Assembly: GCF_013116825.1 (NCBI RefSeq)
Contig: NZ_JABFNS010000051.1
Coordinates: 1 to 55,222 of the forward strand
Source: Myxococcus xanthus
GTDB taxonomy: Bacteria; Myxococcota; Myxococcia; Myxococcales; Myxococcaceae
Length of the DNA: 55,222 bases
Direction: 5' to 3'
The notes under the pieces are model-generated. The model ran no database searches. It was not told the origin of the DNA and saw only the letters and a program-made list of their open reading frames with translations. This document shows, piece by piece, positions 26,704 to 36,057 of the stretch. The translations under genes and the position numbers were made by a program. How positions within the stretch are numbered: the stretch's first letter is position 1; every line of letters starts with the position of its first letter.

Positions 26704-26733
26704 ATTTTAACGCTTTGAAGGGACGTGCTTCAA
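26704..26733 (-). promoter_or_regulatory. Candidate promoter of the effector module, with inverted repeat
   Basis: On the minus strand: TTGAAG (26728-26733), 18-base spacer, TAAAAT (26704-26709), 33 bases before the GTG of the 124-residue gene. The -35 box forms one arm of a 6-base inverted repeat, TTGAAG-N7-CTTCAA (26715-26733), which could bind a repressor. This is one of the most A/T-rich spots nearby. Confidence 0.5.
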
Positions 26734-26822
26734 CCGCGAGCGGGTGGCCAGATGCGACAGCGGGGCGGCCACTCCGTGAAGAGTGACGCGCCCCGCGGTG
26801 CCCACCTCGTGGTGGAACGTGA

Positions 26823-28466
26823 CTACTGGACGGTCCAGCCCACCGTGCCGCTGCAGCTGGTGTTGCCGTAGCAGCCCGCGCGGATCTGATACGTGCCGCC
26901 CGCGCCCGCCGGCACCGTGTAGGTGGCGTGCGACAGCGAGCCGCAGCCGGCGCCGTCGTCGTTGAACTTCACCTGCGTGCCGGCGGCGTTGTACAGGCGG
27001 ATGAACGAGTCACCCGTGCCGGAGGCGCCCGTCACGTTGCAGGTGCCGAAGGAGAGGCGCTGGCCGGCCGCGAGGGTGACATTCTCGTTGGTGGTGTTCT
27101 GCCGCGCGCTGTCGGAGTTGACCGAGCTGTAGTTGAACGTGCCGGAGGTGGCCGGCGGCGTCGCCGTGCCAATGGTCCACGCCACCGTGCCGCTGCAGCT
27201 GGTGTTGCCGTAGCAGCCCGCGATGATTTCGTAGTTCCCAGCCGCGCCGGCCGTGAAGGTCACGTTGGAGCCGCGGCCCGTGGCGCAGCCGTCATCGTTG
27301 GAGGCGACCTCGATGCCGCTGGGGCCATTGACGCGCAGCCACGTGTCACCGGTGGCGCTGGCGCCCGTCAGGCCGCAGGTGCCCACGGTGAGGCTCTGGC
27401 CGGCGGTGAGCTCCACCGTGTGGCGAGTGGTGTTCACGGTGGCGTTCTGGGTGTTGCTGGCCGTGAAGTCGAAGGACGTCGGCGGCGGCGGCGTGGTGTT
27501 GCACAGCCGGACGCTGGTGTTGGCGGCGCAGAACGCCTCGATGGCCGGGCGGACGTAGGTGATTTCCTCGCCGTCGCAGTCCGTGCCGTTCTGGCTGCAC
27601 TCGTTCACGACGTAGCAGCTGCCCTGAACGACGTAGTCCGCTTCGCCGCGCACCAGGATGCCGGCGATGGTGTGGCTGGACATGTCGTAGACGGCCGAGC
27701 CGGAGTTGCCGCCGAAGGTGTCGGTGGTGGCGGTGAAGTAGTCCAGGGGGCTGGCGCGGCCATTGCGGACGATGCCGCCCGAGTCAATCTTGAGCGGGAT
27801 GCCGCTGCCCGAGCCGATGACGGCCACGTTGGCGCCCGTCGTCATGGCGGCGTTGCCCGGGCGGATGGGCGCGGGCGTGAAGCGCGGCGCCGCCGGACGG
27901 TCCAGGCGGATGATGGCGTAGTCCAGCGTGCGGCCGCCGGAGGTGTTATCCCGCCGCACGACAATCTCCTTGCAGCTGAAGATGTCCTGCGTGGTCATGG
28001 TCTGCACCGAGTTCGCGTCGGGCCGGTAGAAGTTGAAGGCCCACTTGAAGTCCCTGCAGTCGGCCGCGGATTCCACGCAGTGGCCGGCGGTCAGCAGGAG
28101 GTCATCGTCGATGAGCGTGCCCGAGCAGAAGCCGGGCGACGGGTCGTCGATGAAGCGCTGGCCCGGGCAGAGGTTGCCATACTCGCCCAGCGTGAGGCTG
28201 GTGAAGACGACGTTGTTGGGGTCTGAGTCGTCAATCTCGAACGGGTCGACCATGACGGCGCTGGCCTGCATGGCGTACTGCCGCAGGGTGGCGTCGGGGT
28301 GCGCGTACACGTCCATCCGGTCGTCGTTGCCATAGACGACGGGCTGCTCGGTGGAGCCGCTGCCAGCGGGCTCGCCCTCCGGAGCCGGTCCACAGGCCGC
28401 GACGGAGAAGGTACACAACAGCGCGCCGAGCAGCTTCCTGCGGGCGTCGGTCCGGGGGATACGCAT
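26823..28466 (-). CDS. Trypsin-like serine protease lipoprotein with two PPC domains
   Basis: A 547-residue protein with a lipoprotein signal ending TFSVAAC (Cys about residue 25). The trypsin-like domain (about 45-310) has LTAGHC (His129), a later DYAIIRLD (Asp) and GGNSGSAV (Ser255), the complete S1 triad, with several cysteines for disulfides. After a Pro linker come two bacterial pre-peptidase C-terminal (PPC) beta-sandwich domains (about 335-435 and 440-547), each ending in the same GCYGNTSCSGTV motif. PPC domains usually mediate secretion or substrate attachment. Likely outer-membrane-anchored secreted protease. The repeated 3' ends are identical over 40 bases. Confidence 0.92.
   Translation of the reverse strand: MRIPRTDARRKLLGALLCTFSVAACGPAPEGEPAGSGSTEQPVVYGNDDRMDVYAHPDATLRQYAMQASAVMVDPFEIDDSDPNNVVFTSLTLGEYGNLCPGQRFIDDPSPGFCSGTLIDDDLLLTAGHCVESAADCRDFKWAFNFYRPDANSVQTMTTQDIFSCKEIVVRRDNTSGGRTLDYAIIRLDRPAAPRFTPAPIRPGNAAMTTGANVAVIGSGSGIPLKIDSGGIVRNGRASPLDYFTATTDTFGGNSGSAVYDMSSHTIAGILVRGEADYVVQGSCYVVNECSQNGTDCDGEEITYVRPAIEAFCAANTSVRLCNTTPPPPTSFDFTASNTQNATVNTTRHTVELTAGQSLTVGTCGLTGASATGDTWLRVNGPSGIEVASNDDGCATGRGSNVTFTAGAAGNYEIIAGCYGNTSCSGTVAWTIGTATPPATSGTFNYSSVNSDSARQNTTNENVTLAAGQRLSFGTCNVTGASGTGDSFIRLYNAAGTQVKFNDDGAGCGSLSHATYTVPAGAGGTYQIRAGCYGNTSCSGTVGWTVQ
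26841..26880 (-). repeat. 40-base direct repeat, copy 1 (second PPC domain)
   Basis: Identical to 27183-27222, 342 bases away, both in the same reading frame and encoding the GCYGNTSCSGTV strand of the two PPC domains. The identity at the DNA level, not only the protein level, indicates recent duplication or gene conversion. Confidence 0.9.
27183..27222 (-). repeat. 40-base direct repeat, copy 2 (first PPC domain)
   Basis: Same 40 bases as 26841-26880. The 342-base separation is a multiple of three, so recombination between the copies would delete one PPC domain in frame. Confidence 0.9.
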
Positions 28467-28581
28467 GAGACAACCACTCCTACGGGAGATGTGAGGCCCG
28501 ACCCCGTCGGGGGGTGGGCCGCCGCAATATATGTGAAAAAAGACGTTCCTGCTGTTGGTAGGCGGACAGTCCGCGCGCGCC

Positions 28582-28959
28582 TCAGTCCGCGTCGGGGTCG
28601 CGCAGCCACTGGAGGGCTTCCCCCCGCGTCTCGAAGGTGCGGGTGGGGATGCTCAGCATGGCGCGCTTCGTCATCCGCCAGGCCTGGAGTCCGGAGGGGG
28701 CGTCACTGACGACCCGGGCGGAGCGCTTCATGCCGTGGAGCTGGGCGAAGGCGTTGAGGCTGGCCATGGCCGTCACCACGTCGCTGGGCATGACCCGGAG
28801 CTGGGACTGGTCCACCAGGGCGGACCACTCACCGGCCAGGTCGTTGATGGCCTTCTTCACGTCGGCCAGGTACTCGGCCAGGTCCGCGGTCGTGACTTGT
28901 GGGGGATAGACAACCTCGAGGATGCGGTCCTGCGAGTGAACGGTGATCTGGAATGGCAT
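28582..28959 (-). CDS. STAS/SpoIIAA-like small protein
   Basis: A 125-residue soluble protein. MPFQITVHSQDRILEVVYPPQVTTADLAEYLADVKKAI has the opening strand pair and helix of the SpoIIAA-like/STAS fold seen in many myxobacterial paralogues, and SARVVSDAPSGLQAWRMTKR plus RTFETRGEALQWL give the last strands and helix. No phosphorylatable Ser in the canonical D-S/T-x-G loop is evident, so an anti-anti-sigma role is unlikely. Function unknown. Divergent from the small secreted protein at 29175. Confidence 0.75.
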   Translation of the reverse strand: MPFQITVHSQDRILEVVYPPQVTTADLAEYLADVKKAINDLAGEWSALVDQSQLRVMPSDVVTAMASLNAFAQLHGMKRSARVVSDAPSGLQAWRMTKRAMLSIPTRTFETRGEALQWLRDPDAD

Positions 28960-29124
28960 GACGGTGACGGGCTCCGGACGGGCGCGCCATCCTAGCCGCA
29001 GGCGGTGACACGTCTAGAGCGGGGGGGCGGATGGGGCGCCCTGGCGGCGCCTTCCCGGCCCTGTCCGGAAGGGCAGGGAATGTCAGACCCACCTGGTACT
29101 GACGTCCCTGCCGCTGCTCCGGTA

Positions 29125-29149
29125 CCGGCGCGCCGAAGGGGCGCGCCGG
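29125..29149 (+). other. Strong hairpin in the leader of the small secreted protein gene
   Basis: A perfect 10-base GC inverted repeat, ccggcgcgcc/ggcgcgccgg, with a 5-base loop gaagg, ends 25 bases upstream of the ATG at 29175. It would sit in the 5' leader close to the RBS (aaggggg) and could influence translation or protect the mRNA. It has no U-tract. Confidence 0.5.
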
Positions 29150-29174
29150 CGGCTGCATCCGGCAAGGGGGTTTC

Positions 29175-29564
29175 ATGAACACGAAGTTGTACGTCCTGGG
29201 CGCGGTGCTGGGCGCCGCCCCGGGCCTGCTGCCGGTGGTGTCGGCGCCGCCGGTGGCGTCCACGCAGGAGTCGCGTCAGGACTCGCGCGGGACTTCTCGA
29301 AAGGGCCGGGGAGGCCCGGCGAAGGGCGCATCCGCTCCCGTCCATCCGGCGGGGGTGACGCCACCTCCAGGCGCGAAGGACGCGCTGGAGACCCAGGGCG
29401 CGGTCCCTGACGAAGGCCGCACGAGGGGTGGAGGCCAGGGCAAGGCTCCACGCCATCCGTGCGAGGCCATCACCATCATCCAGGTGCCCTGCGACGCCGA
29501 GCAGGAGGCCTGCGAGTACACGTACTGGCACTGCCCCGAGGTCGTGAATCCGCTCCGGGCGTGA
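29175..29564 (+). CDS. Small secreted Gly/Pro-rich protein with Cys-containing C-terminus
   Basis: A 129-residue ORF with a signal peptide (MNTKLYVLGAVLGAAPGLLPVVSA, about 24 residues), a basic Gly/Pro/Ser-rich middle of about 65 residues and a conserved-looking C-terminal segment with four cysteines: PCEAITIIQVPC, EQEACEYTYWHCPEVV. Two disulfides are plausible. It is flanked by its own leader hairpin and a textbook terminator, so it is a monocistronic, probably well-expressed exported peptide. No family recognised. Confidence 0.75.
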   Translation: MNTKLYVLGAVLGAAPGLLPVVSAPPVASTQESRQDSRGTSRKGRGGPAKGASAPVHPAGVTPPPGAKDALETQGAVPDEGRTRGGGQGKAPRHPCEAITIIQVPCDAEQEACEYTYWHCPEVVNPLRA

Positions 29565-29581
29565 GTGACTGAAGCAGCGAG

Positions 29582-29622
29582 GAGCGCACGGGCGGCCGGT
29601 TCCGCCCGTGCGCTCTTTTTTT
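29582..29622 (+). terminator. Rho-independent terminator
   Basis: A perfect 14-base GC stem (29582-29595 with 29602-29615), 6-base loop and a run of seven T (29616-29622), 18 bases after the stop of the small secreted protein. Canonical in every element; it isolates the tyrosine-degradation genes downstream. Confidence 0.95.
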
Positions 29623-29672
29623 CGCGACGTGTCTGCCGTTCGCTTTTCTCCGGCGGCGCGTGTCCGTCTTGC

Positions 29673-29701
29673 TTGACACCCCGGAATCTCCGTCGGAAAA
29701 G
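29673..29701 (+). promoter_or_regulatory. Weak candidate promoter for the FAH-family/maiA pair
   Basis: A perfect TTGACA (29673-29678) right after the terminator, with no good -10: the best at 17-18 bases is gaaaag/aaaagc. It would give a leader of about 55 bases before the TTG start. Confidence 0.3.
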
Positions 29702-29758
29702 CCCGGACACACGAGGCGGCCCGGCTATTTTCCTCAGAGGCCGCCGGGGAGCCCGGCA

Positions 29759-30739
29759 TTGAAGCTCGCGACGCTCAAGGACGGAACCCGTGACGGCCGC
29801 CTCATTGTCGTCAAGCGGGACAACTCGGCCTATGCGCTGGCCACTAACGTGGCGCTCACGCTGCAAGCCGCGCTGGACGACTGGGAGACGAAGGAACCCC
29901 AGCTGCGCGCGCTGGATGCCCAGTTGGAGGCGGGCACGGTGCAGAGCCGCCCGCTGGACGTCAGCGCCCTGCACGCGCCCCTGCCGCGCGCCTACGAGTG
30001 GGTGGACGGCAGCGCGTACCTCAACCACGTCATCCTGGTGCGCAAGGCGCGCGGCGCCGAGCCCCCGGAGACGTTGAAGACGGACCCGCTGGTGTACCAG
30101 GGGGGCTCTGGGGACTTCCTGGCGCCCACCGCCGACATCCCCCTGGCCGACGAGGCCTGGGGCCTGGATTTCGAAGGCGAGGTCTGCGCCATCCTGGGCG
30201 ACACGCCCCAGGGCACGAAGGCGGAGAACGCGGCGCCGCACGTCAAGCTGCTGATGCTGGCCAATGACGTGTCCCTGCGCAACCTCATCCCCAACGAGCT
30301 GGCCAAGGGCTTCGGCTTCTTCCAGAGCAAGCCGGCCACGGCCTTCAGCCCCTTCGCGGTGACGCCGGACGAGCTGGGCGCGGCCTGGCGCGACGGGCGC
30401 ATCCACCTGCGGCTGCGCTCGGTGCTCAACGGGCAGCAGGTGGGCGACACGGACGCGGGTCCGGAGATGCACTTCTCCTTCTTCGACCTCATCCAGCACC
30501 TGTGCAAGACGCGCAGCTACACGGCGGGCACCATCCTGGGCAGCGGCACCGTGTCCAACGCGGACCGCGAGCGCGGCATCTCCTGCCTCGCCGAGCGCCG
30601 GATGATTGAGACGATTGAGCAGGGCGCGCCCAAGACGCCCTTCATGAAGCCGGGAGACACCATCGACATCGAGATGATGGACGCCGAGGGCCGCAGCGTG
30701 TTCGGCCGCATCTCGCAGAAGGTGGTGAAGGTTCCATGA
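29759..30739 (+). CDS. Fumarylacetoacetate hydrolase family protein
   Basis: Chosen start is the TTG at 29759 (MKLATLKDGTRDGRLIVV, 326 residues), behind a ggggag RBS; this matches the family's N-terminus, while upstream frame sequence is the terminator/promoter region. FAH-fold motifs: PRAYEWVDGSAYLNHVILVRKARG, WGLDFEGEVCAILGD (metal-binding Glu residues), NDVSLRN and KPATAFSPFAVTPDELG, SGTVSN. The enzyme cleaves fumarylacetoacetate to fumarate and acetoacetate, the last step of tyrosine/homogentisate degradation. The maleylacetoacetate isomerase gene overlaps its stop by ATGA, which supports that role. Confidence 0.9.
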   Translation: MKLATLKDGTRDGRLIVVKRDNSAYALATNVALTLQAALDDWETKEPQLRALDAQLEAGTVQSRPLDVSALHAPLPRAYEWVDGSAYLNHVILVRKARGAEPPETLKTDPLVYQGGSGDFLAPTADIPLADEAWGLDFEGEVCAILGDTPQGTKAENAAPHVKLLMLANDVSLRNLIPNELAKGFGFFQSKPATAFSPFAVTPDELGAAWRDGRIHLRLRSVLNGQQVGDTDAGPEMHFSFFDLIQHLCKTRSYTAGTILGSGTVSNADRERGISCLAERRMIETIEQGAPKTPFMKPGDTIDIEMMDAEGRSVFGRISQKVVKVP

Positions 30740-31395
30740 AGGGGCTTCGGCTCTACAGCTACTGGCGCTCGTCCGCGTCCTGGCGGGTGCGCATCGGCCT
30801 GCACCTGAAGGGGCTGGAGTTCGAGTACGTGCCGGTGCACCTGGTGAAGGACGGCGGCGAGCAGAACAGCGCCGCGTACCGGGCGGTCAATCCCATGCGC
30901 ACGCTGCCCACGCTGGAGTGGACGGAGGCGGATGGCACGGTGCGCCGGTTGTCCCAGTCGCTGCCGGTGCTGGAGTACCTGGACGAGCGCTTCCCGGCGC
31001 CCGCGCTGCTGCCCGCTGACGCGTTCCTCCGGGCGAAGGCCCGGATGCTGGCGGAGATGGTGAACTCCGGCATCCAGCCCCTGCAGAACCTGTCCGTGAT
31101 GCAGCACGTCAAGCAGTCGCTGAACGCGGACGACAAGGCGTGGTCGGCCCACTGGAACACGCGGGGCCTGGAGGCCCTGGAGGCGGCGGTGCAGTCCACG
31201 ATGGGGCGCTTCTGCGTCGGGGACGCGGTGTCGCTCGCGGACGTGTGCCTGGTGCCGCAGCTCTACGGTGCGCGCCGCTTCGGCGTGGACCTGTCGCCGT
31301 ACCCCACGCTGCTGCGCATCGAGGCCGAGTGCCAGGCGCTGCCCGCCTTCCAGGCCGCCCAGGCCGACCGGCAGCCGGACGCGGTTCCCGCCTGA
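30736..31395 (+). CDS. maiA: Maleylacetoacetate isomerase
   Basis: A 219-residue zeta-class glutathione S-transferase. The active-site motif YWRSSASWRVRI (about residues 8-19; consensus S-S-C-S-W-R-V-R-I, here Ala for Cys) and the glutathione-binding NPMRTLPTLEW and LSQSLPVLEYLDERFP (with Gln-Ser) are clear; the C-terminal helical domain has NSGIQPLQNLSV, typical of MAAI. It converts maleylacetoacetate to fumarylacetoacetate, the substrate of the preceding gene's product. The ATG overlaps the upstream stop (ATGA), so the two are translationally coupled. A homogentisate dioxygenase gene is not in the window. Confidence 0.93.
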   Translation: MKGLRLYSYWRSSASWRVRIGLHLKGLEFEYVPVHLVKDGGEQNSAAYRAVNPMRTLPTLEWTEADGTVRRLSQSLPVLEYLDERFPAPALLPADAFLRAKARMLAEMVNSGIQPLQNLSVMQHVKQSLNADDKAWSAHWNTRGLEALEAAVQSTMGRFCVGDAVSLADVCLVPQLYGARRFGVDLSPYPTLLRIEAECQALPAFQAAQADRQPDAVPA

Positions 31396-31464
31396 GTCCG
31401 GTGTGGCGGCCGCGCCTGTCTTGGGCGCGGTCGCCGGAAGCGCGGCGTGGGACACTCGATTCCC

Positions 31465-32662
<1,198 letters not shown>

Positions 32663-32676
<14 letters not shown>

Positions 32677-33148
32677 GCACGGCCTCGCAGGCGCTCACCG
32701 GCTCGTTGGCGAGGTCCGCCCTGCGCGCGGTGCACTTCAGCCGGAGGACCTCGCCTTCGCGCAGGACTTCGCACGCGCGGTTGACCTCGACCGCTGTTCC
32801 GGTGCCCGCATCGCCAGGCAGAGTCCCACCATCCGCGCCCACGATGATGGGGACGTTCATGTCCGCCAGGTACCAGTTGTCGCCCTGGCGGAGGTCCACG
32901 CTGCCGTCGTAGACGTCCCCCGTCATGGGCAGGCCCGTTCGTTCCTCTACCTCCACGTCGAGGCGGCAGGTGTCTTGCGGGGTGCTCACCATGAGGATGC
33001 CCGGCGCTCCGCACGTGTTGTGGCCCACGTCGAAGGTGACGCTCTGGGCGGGCTGGTGGCAGCCTTTCTCTCCCGAGTCCGCGACGAGCAGCACCGCCGT
33101 GGTGGCGAGCGCGGCCGTGGCCGCGAGGTTCATCAGGATGACTTTCAC
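32663..33148 (-). CDS. Small secreted or membrane-anchored hypothetical protein
   Basis: A 161-residue protein from a GTG (33146-33148) that overlaps the preceding gene's TGA (GTGA). MKVILMNLAATAALATTAVLLVADSGEKGC is a signal peptide or anchor. The mature region has five to six cysteines (GC, NTC, DTC, RAC, KC, SAC) that suggest disulfides. No family recognised. Last gene of a three-gene operon with the membrane protein and the spermidine-synthase-like gene. Confidence 0.75.
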
Positions 33149-33603
33149 GTGCTGACTCCAGTGGAGGGTGAGGTGGGGAGGGACGACGGTTCACGGGCGG
33201 CGGCGCGGCTGTAGTGCACCGCCGCCCAGACAAGCGGCAACGTGACGAGGTCGGTGGGGTCGGCCCAGGCTCGGAAGCTCCGGATGCCGAGCGGCACGCC
33301 CAGGGGCCGCAGCAGCTCACAGAAGAGGTCCGCCGCGGGCTGGGAGACCTTGAGCGCGGTGTAGAGGCACGCGGTGAAGGCCGCGCCCACGGCCACCCTG
33401 CGCGCCCTGGGCCAGCGCGTCACCAGCGCCAGCAGCGCGGACATGTAGAGCGGCAGGAAGAAGCAGATGGCGACGTCGGACAGCTTGCCGGTGAGGGCGT
33501 TGTGGAAGGTGGGCTTGAGCCAGCGGTCATTCACCGCCATCAGCGCCACCGCGAGCAGGGGCAGCGGCGCGAGGAACTCCGGCATCGCGGGCAGGCGCTT
33601 CAT
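33145..33603 (-). CDS. Hypothetical membrane protein
   Basis: A 152-residue protein with four predicted membrane segments (PEFLAPLPLLAVALMAVNDRW, DVAICFFLPLYMSALLALV, VAVGAAFTACLYTAL and LVTLPLVWAAVHY). It overlaps the stop of the spermidine-synthase-like gene (ATGA) and the start of the next gene (GTGA). No known family is recognised. Confidence 0.75.
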   Translation of the reverse strand: MKRLPAMPEFLAPLPLLAVALMAVNDRWLKPTFHNALTGKLSDVAICFFLPLYMSALLALVTRWPRARRVAVGAAFTACLYTALKVSQPAADLFCELLRPLGVPLGIRSFRAWADPTDLVTLPLVWAAVHYSRAAAREPSSLPTSPSTGVST

Positions 33604-35096
33604 TGGAGCTTCTCCCCACTCGAGAGGGCCCGCAGGAGGATGGCGTCCGTGAGCAACTCCACCGGGGCCCGGTCGTCCGTCAGCGGCTCGCCCGCGGGCA
33701 CCGGCTTCAGCTCTCCGGCCACGCGCTCCGCCAGCGGGCGCAGCGATGTGGGGAGCGACGCGGTGCGTGCCGCGAGCCGCTCCGCGAGCCCGGGGGCCCC
33801 GGCGAAGAGCAGCGTGTTGCTGTGGTTGCGCGCGTCGGCGGCCCGGACCTCCGGGAAGACGGTGGCCAGCGTGGCGCCCACGGCCTCCACCACTGCGCGC
33901 TCCTGCGCGTAGCGCCCCACGTTGAAGCAGGCCACGCCACCGGGCTTCAGGCGCGCGGCCACGGCGGCGGCGAACTCGCGCGTCGTCAGGTGGAAGGGGA
34001 CGTAGGGGAAGCGGAACGCGTCGACCAGGATGACGTCGTACTGGCGGGTGTCGCTCGCGAGGAAGGCGCGCGCGTCTCCGACATGGACTTCCACCTCGGA
34101 GGGCAGGTCGAAGTGCGCACGGCCCAGCCGCACCACCTCCGCGTCCAGCTCCACGCCCACCACCTCCACGCCGGGGTACGTCTCCCGCAGGCCCCTGGCG
34201 CTCGTGCCCGCACCCAGGCCGAGGACCAGCACCCGGGGCGCTCGTGGCGCTGTCTGGGCCATGGCGGGGACCAGCAGGTAGTGCCCGAAGACTTCTCCGC
34301 GCACAGGCAGGCCAGGCCGGTGGACGCTCTGCACCGCGTAGCCCTCATCGAAGACGAGCGAGCGGGTGCCGTGGTCGTCCTTCACCACCTGGATGAAGGC
34401 ATAGGGGGACTCGGCCACGTCCACGGCCTTGGGGGCGCGGGGCAGGGCGTGGGCGCCCAGGGCCAGCGCCACCATGGGCACGCCCACGGCGGGCAGCCGC
34501 CACCGCCACCCCAGGTGCCAGGAGGCCGTGAGCCCCAGCACCGCCGCGAAGAGCGCCATGGTGCGCGCGGTGCCCAGCAGCGGCAGCACGACGAAGGCCG
34601 CCAGCAGTGTTCCGGTGATGCTGCCCACCGTGGAGGCGGAGGACAGCCGTCCGGCGTGCGCGCCCGCTGACTCCACTCCCGCCAGCCCCACGCGCAGCAC
34701 GTACGGCCCCACCGCGCCCAGGACCAGCAGGGGCGGCATCGCCACCACCATCAGCAATGCCACGCGGCCCAGCCCCTCCATGGGGCGTCCCCCCAGCACC
34801 GCGGCCGTGGCGCCAGGCAGCAGCGCCCGCGCGAGGAAGGGCAACATGGCCAGGGCGAGCGCGGAGAGGCAGAGGGCGCTCAGCAGCGGTGTCAGGCGAC
34901 CCGAGCGGTCCGCCACGCGGCCTCCCAGATGCGCGCCCAACGCGAGCCCACCCAGGACCAGGGAGATGAGCGCGGCCCACACGGGCGTACTGCTGCCGAA
35001 GTAGGGTGCCATCAGGCGTGACGCCGCCATCTCCGACGCCATGACGGTCGCGCCGGTGATGAAGGACAGCCATGTCAGCGAAGACGTGGGTCGCAT
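33600..35096 (-). CDS. Fused membrane transporter-like/spermidine synthase-like protein
   Basis: A 498-residue protein. The N-terminal half has about seven membrane helices with MFS-like character (ASEMAASRLMAPYFGSSTPVWAALISLVLGGLALGAHLGGRVADRSGR). The C-terminal half is a spermidine-synthase-type Rossmann methyltransferase fold: VLVLGLGAGTSARGLRETYPGVEVVGVELDAEVV (about 280-315), VEVHVGDARAFLA and YDVILVDAFRFPYVPFHLTTREF. The Asp residues for decarboxylated SAM (ELDAEV, GDAR) are present, but catalytic polyamine synthesis is unproven for this fused class. First gene of a three-gene operon. Confidence 0.88.
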   Translation of the reverse strand: MRPTSSLTWLSFITGATVMASEMAASRLMAPYFGSSTPVWAALISLVLGGLALGAHLGGRVADRSGRLTPLLSALCLSALALAMLPFLARALLPGATAAVLGGRPMEGLGRVALLMVVAMPPLLVLGAVGPYVLRVGLAGVESAGAHAGRLSSASTVGSITGTLLAAFVVLPLLGTARTMALFAAVLGLTASWHLGWRWRLPAVGVPMVALALGAHALPRAPKAVDVAESPYAFIQVVKDDHGTRSLVFDEGYAVQSVHRPGLPVRGEVFGHYLLVPAMAQTAPRAPRVLVLGLGAGTSARGLRETYPGVEVVGVELDAEVVRLGRAHFDLPSEVEVHVGDARAFLASDTRQYDVILVDAFRFPYVPFHLTTREFAAAVAARLKPGGVACFNVGRYAQERAVVEAVGATLATVFPEVRAADARNHSNTLLFAGAPGLAERLAARTASLPTSLRPLAERVAGELKPVPAGEPLTDDRAPVELLTDAILLRALSSGEKLQ

Positions 35097-35207
35097 GCTC
35101 GGACGCCTGCTTCAGCAAGGTCCGTTCCAGCGCGAAGTCTTCGAAATGATTGATGCAGAGGGACAGCGGCGGCAGGGGCACCATGACAGGCGTGCCAGGG
35201 GTGGGCG

Positions 35208-36032
35208 TTATCGGGCGGCGACGCCCCGCCGCTTGCGGGCGGCGGTGACCGTCAGCAGCAGCACCACCAGGGGGACGCCCAGCACCACGGGCCACAGCCA
35301 GAGCGGCTCGCCGCCGTGGATGACGGCGCGGAACTCGCGGCCCTCGGCGGGGCCGTCCATCAGCTCCGCGAGGTTGAGCTTCCACTCCACGGTGTCCTTC
35401 TGCTCGTTCACCGTGCCGTTCGTCTCGCCGATGCCAGGGCCGTGGATGCGGAGGGTGAGGCGGTTGTTGACGAGCATGGCCTTCACCATGCCCTTCGCGA
35501 GCTCCTGGGCGGCCTGCTCCGCGGCCTCGTCACCGATGCCGACCGGCGTGGTGAAGGCCTTCTCCGGGTTGAAGCGCTGGGTGTAGACGTAGTCCCCGCC
35601 CTGGCGCTCGATGCGGAAGTCCCACGCATCCTTCGGCGACGACGGTTGGCCCTGAGAGTGCTGCTCGGCGGCGCGGCGGTAGAGCTCCGGGAGCCGGGTG
35701 ACGTCCTTCACCGTCACGTCGTAGACGAGATGGACCTGGCCGTCCTTCTCGTAGTCCCGGAGCATCACCTGGGAGACTTCCGGGTCCTGGCGCAGCGCCT
35801 GCTCCGCCTCGCGCGCCTTCGCGAGCAACGCTTCCTGGGCCTCCGTCGCGCCGCCCAGCCGCGCCAGCGCCGTCAGTGACTTGGGCATCCCCATGTCGAC
35901 GACGAGGCGCGCCGAACCTCCTGGCTCAATCCAGAGGTCCTGCTCGACGTTGAAGCAGCCCGTCAGGAAGAGGGACAGCGCCGTGAGCAGCAGCGCGGGA
36001 CGAAGCAGGGTGCTCGGTGAGCCAGGGAACAT
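35208..36032 (-). CDS. Lipoprotein with C-terminal membrane anchor (LppM/DUF3153-like)
   Basis: A 274-residue protein with a lipoprotein signal ending LSLFLTGC (Cys about residue 26) directly followed by FNVEQDLWIEPGGSARLVVDMGMP, an opening typical of the LppM/DUF3153 domain (C-x-x-x-x-D-x-x-v-x-x-D-G-s). A second membrane helix (about 247-265, LWLWPVVLGVPLVVLLLTV) and a basic tail close the protein, so the domain lies on the periplasmic side between two anchors. Starts 25 bases downstream of the ygfZ stop on the same strand, probably co-transcribed. Confidence 0.8.
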   Translation of the reverse strand: MFPGSPSTLLRPALLLTALSLFLTGCFNVEQDLWIEPGGSARLVVDMGMPKSLTALARLGGATEAQEALLAKAREAEQALRQDPEVSQVMLRDYEKDGQVHLVYDVTVKDVTRLPELYRRAAEQHSQGQPSSPKDAWDFRIERQGGDYVYTQRFNPEKAFTTPVGIGDEAAEQAAQELAKGMVKAMLVNNRLTLRIHGPGIGETNGTVNEQKDTVEWKLNLAELMDGPAEGREFRAVIHGGEPLWLWPVVLGVPLVVLLLTVTAARKRRGVAAR

Positions 36033-36057
36033 GGCTCACCAGTATGCTGGCACTGTT

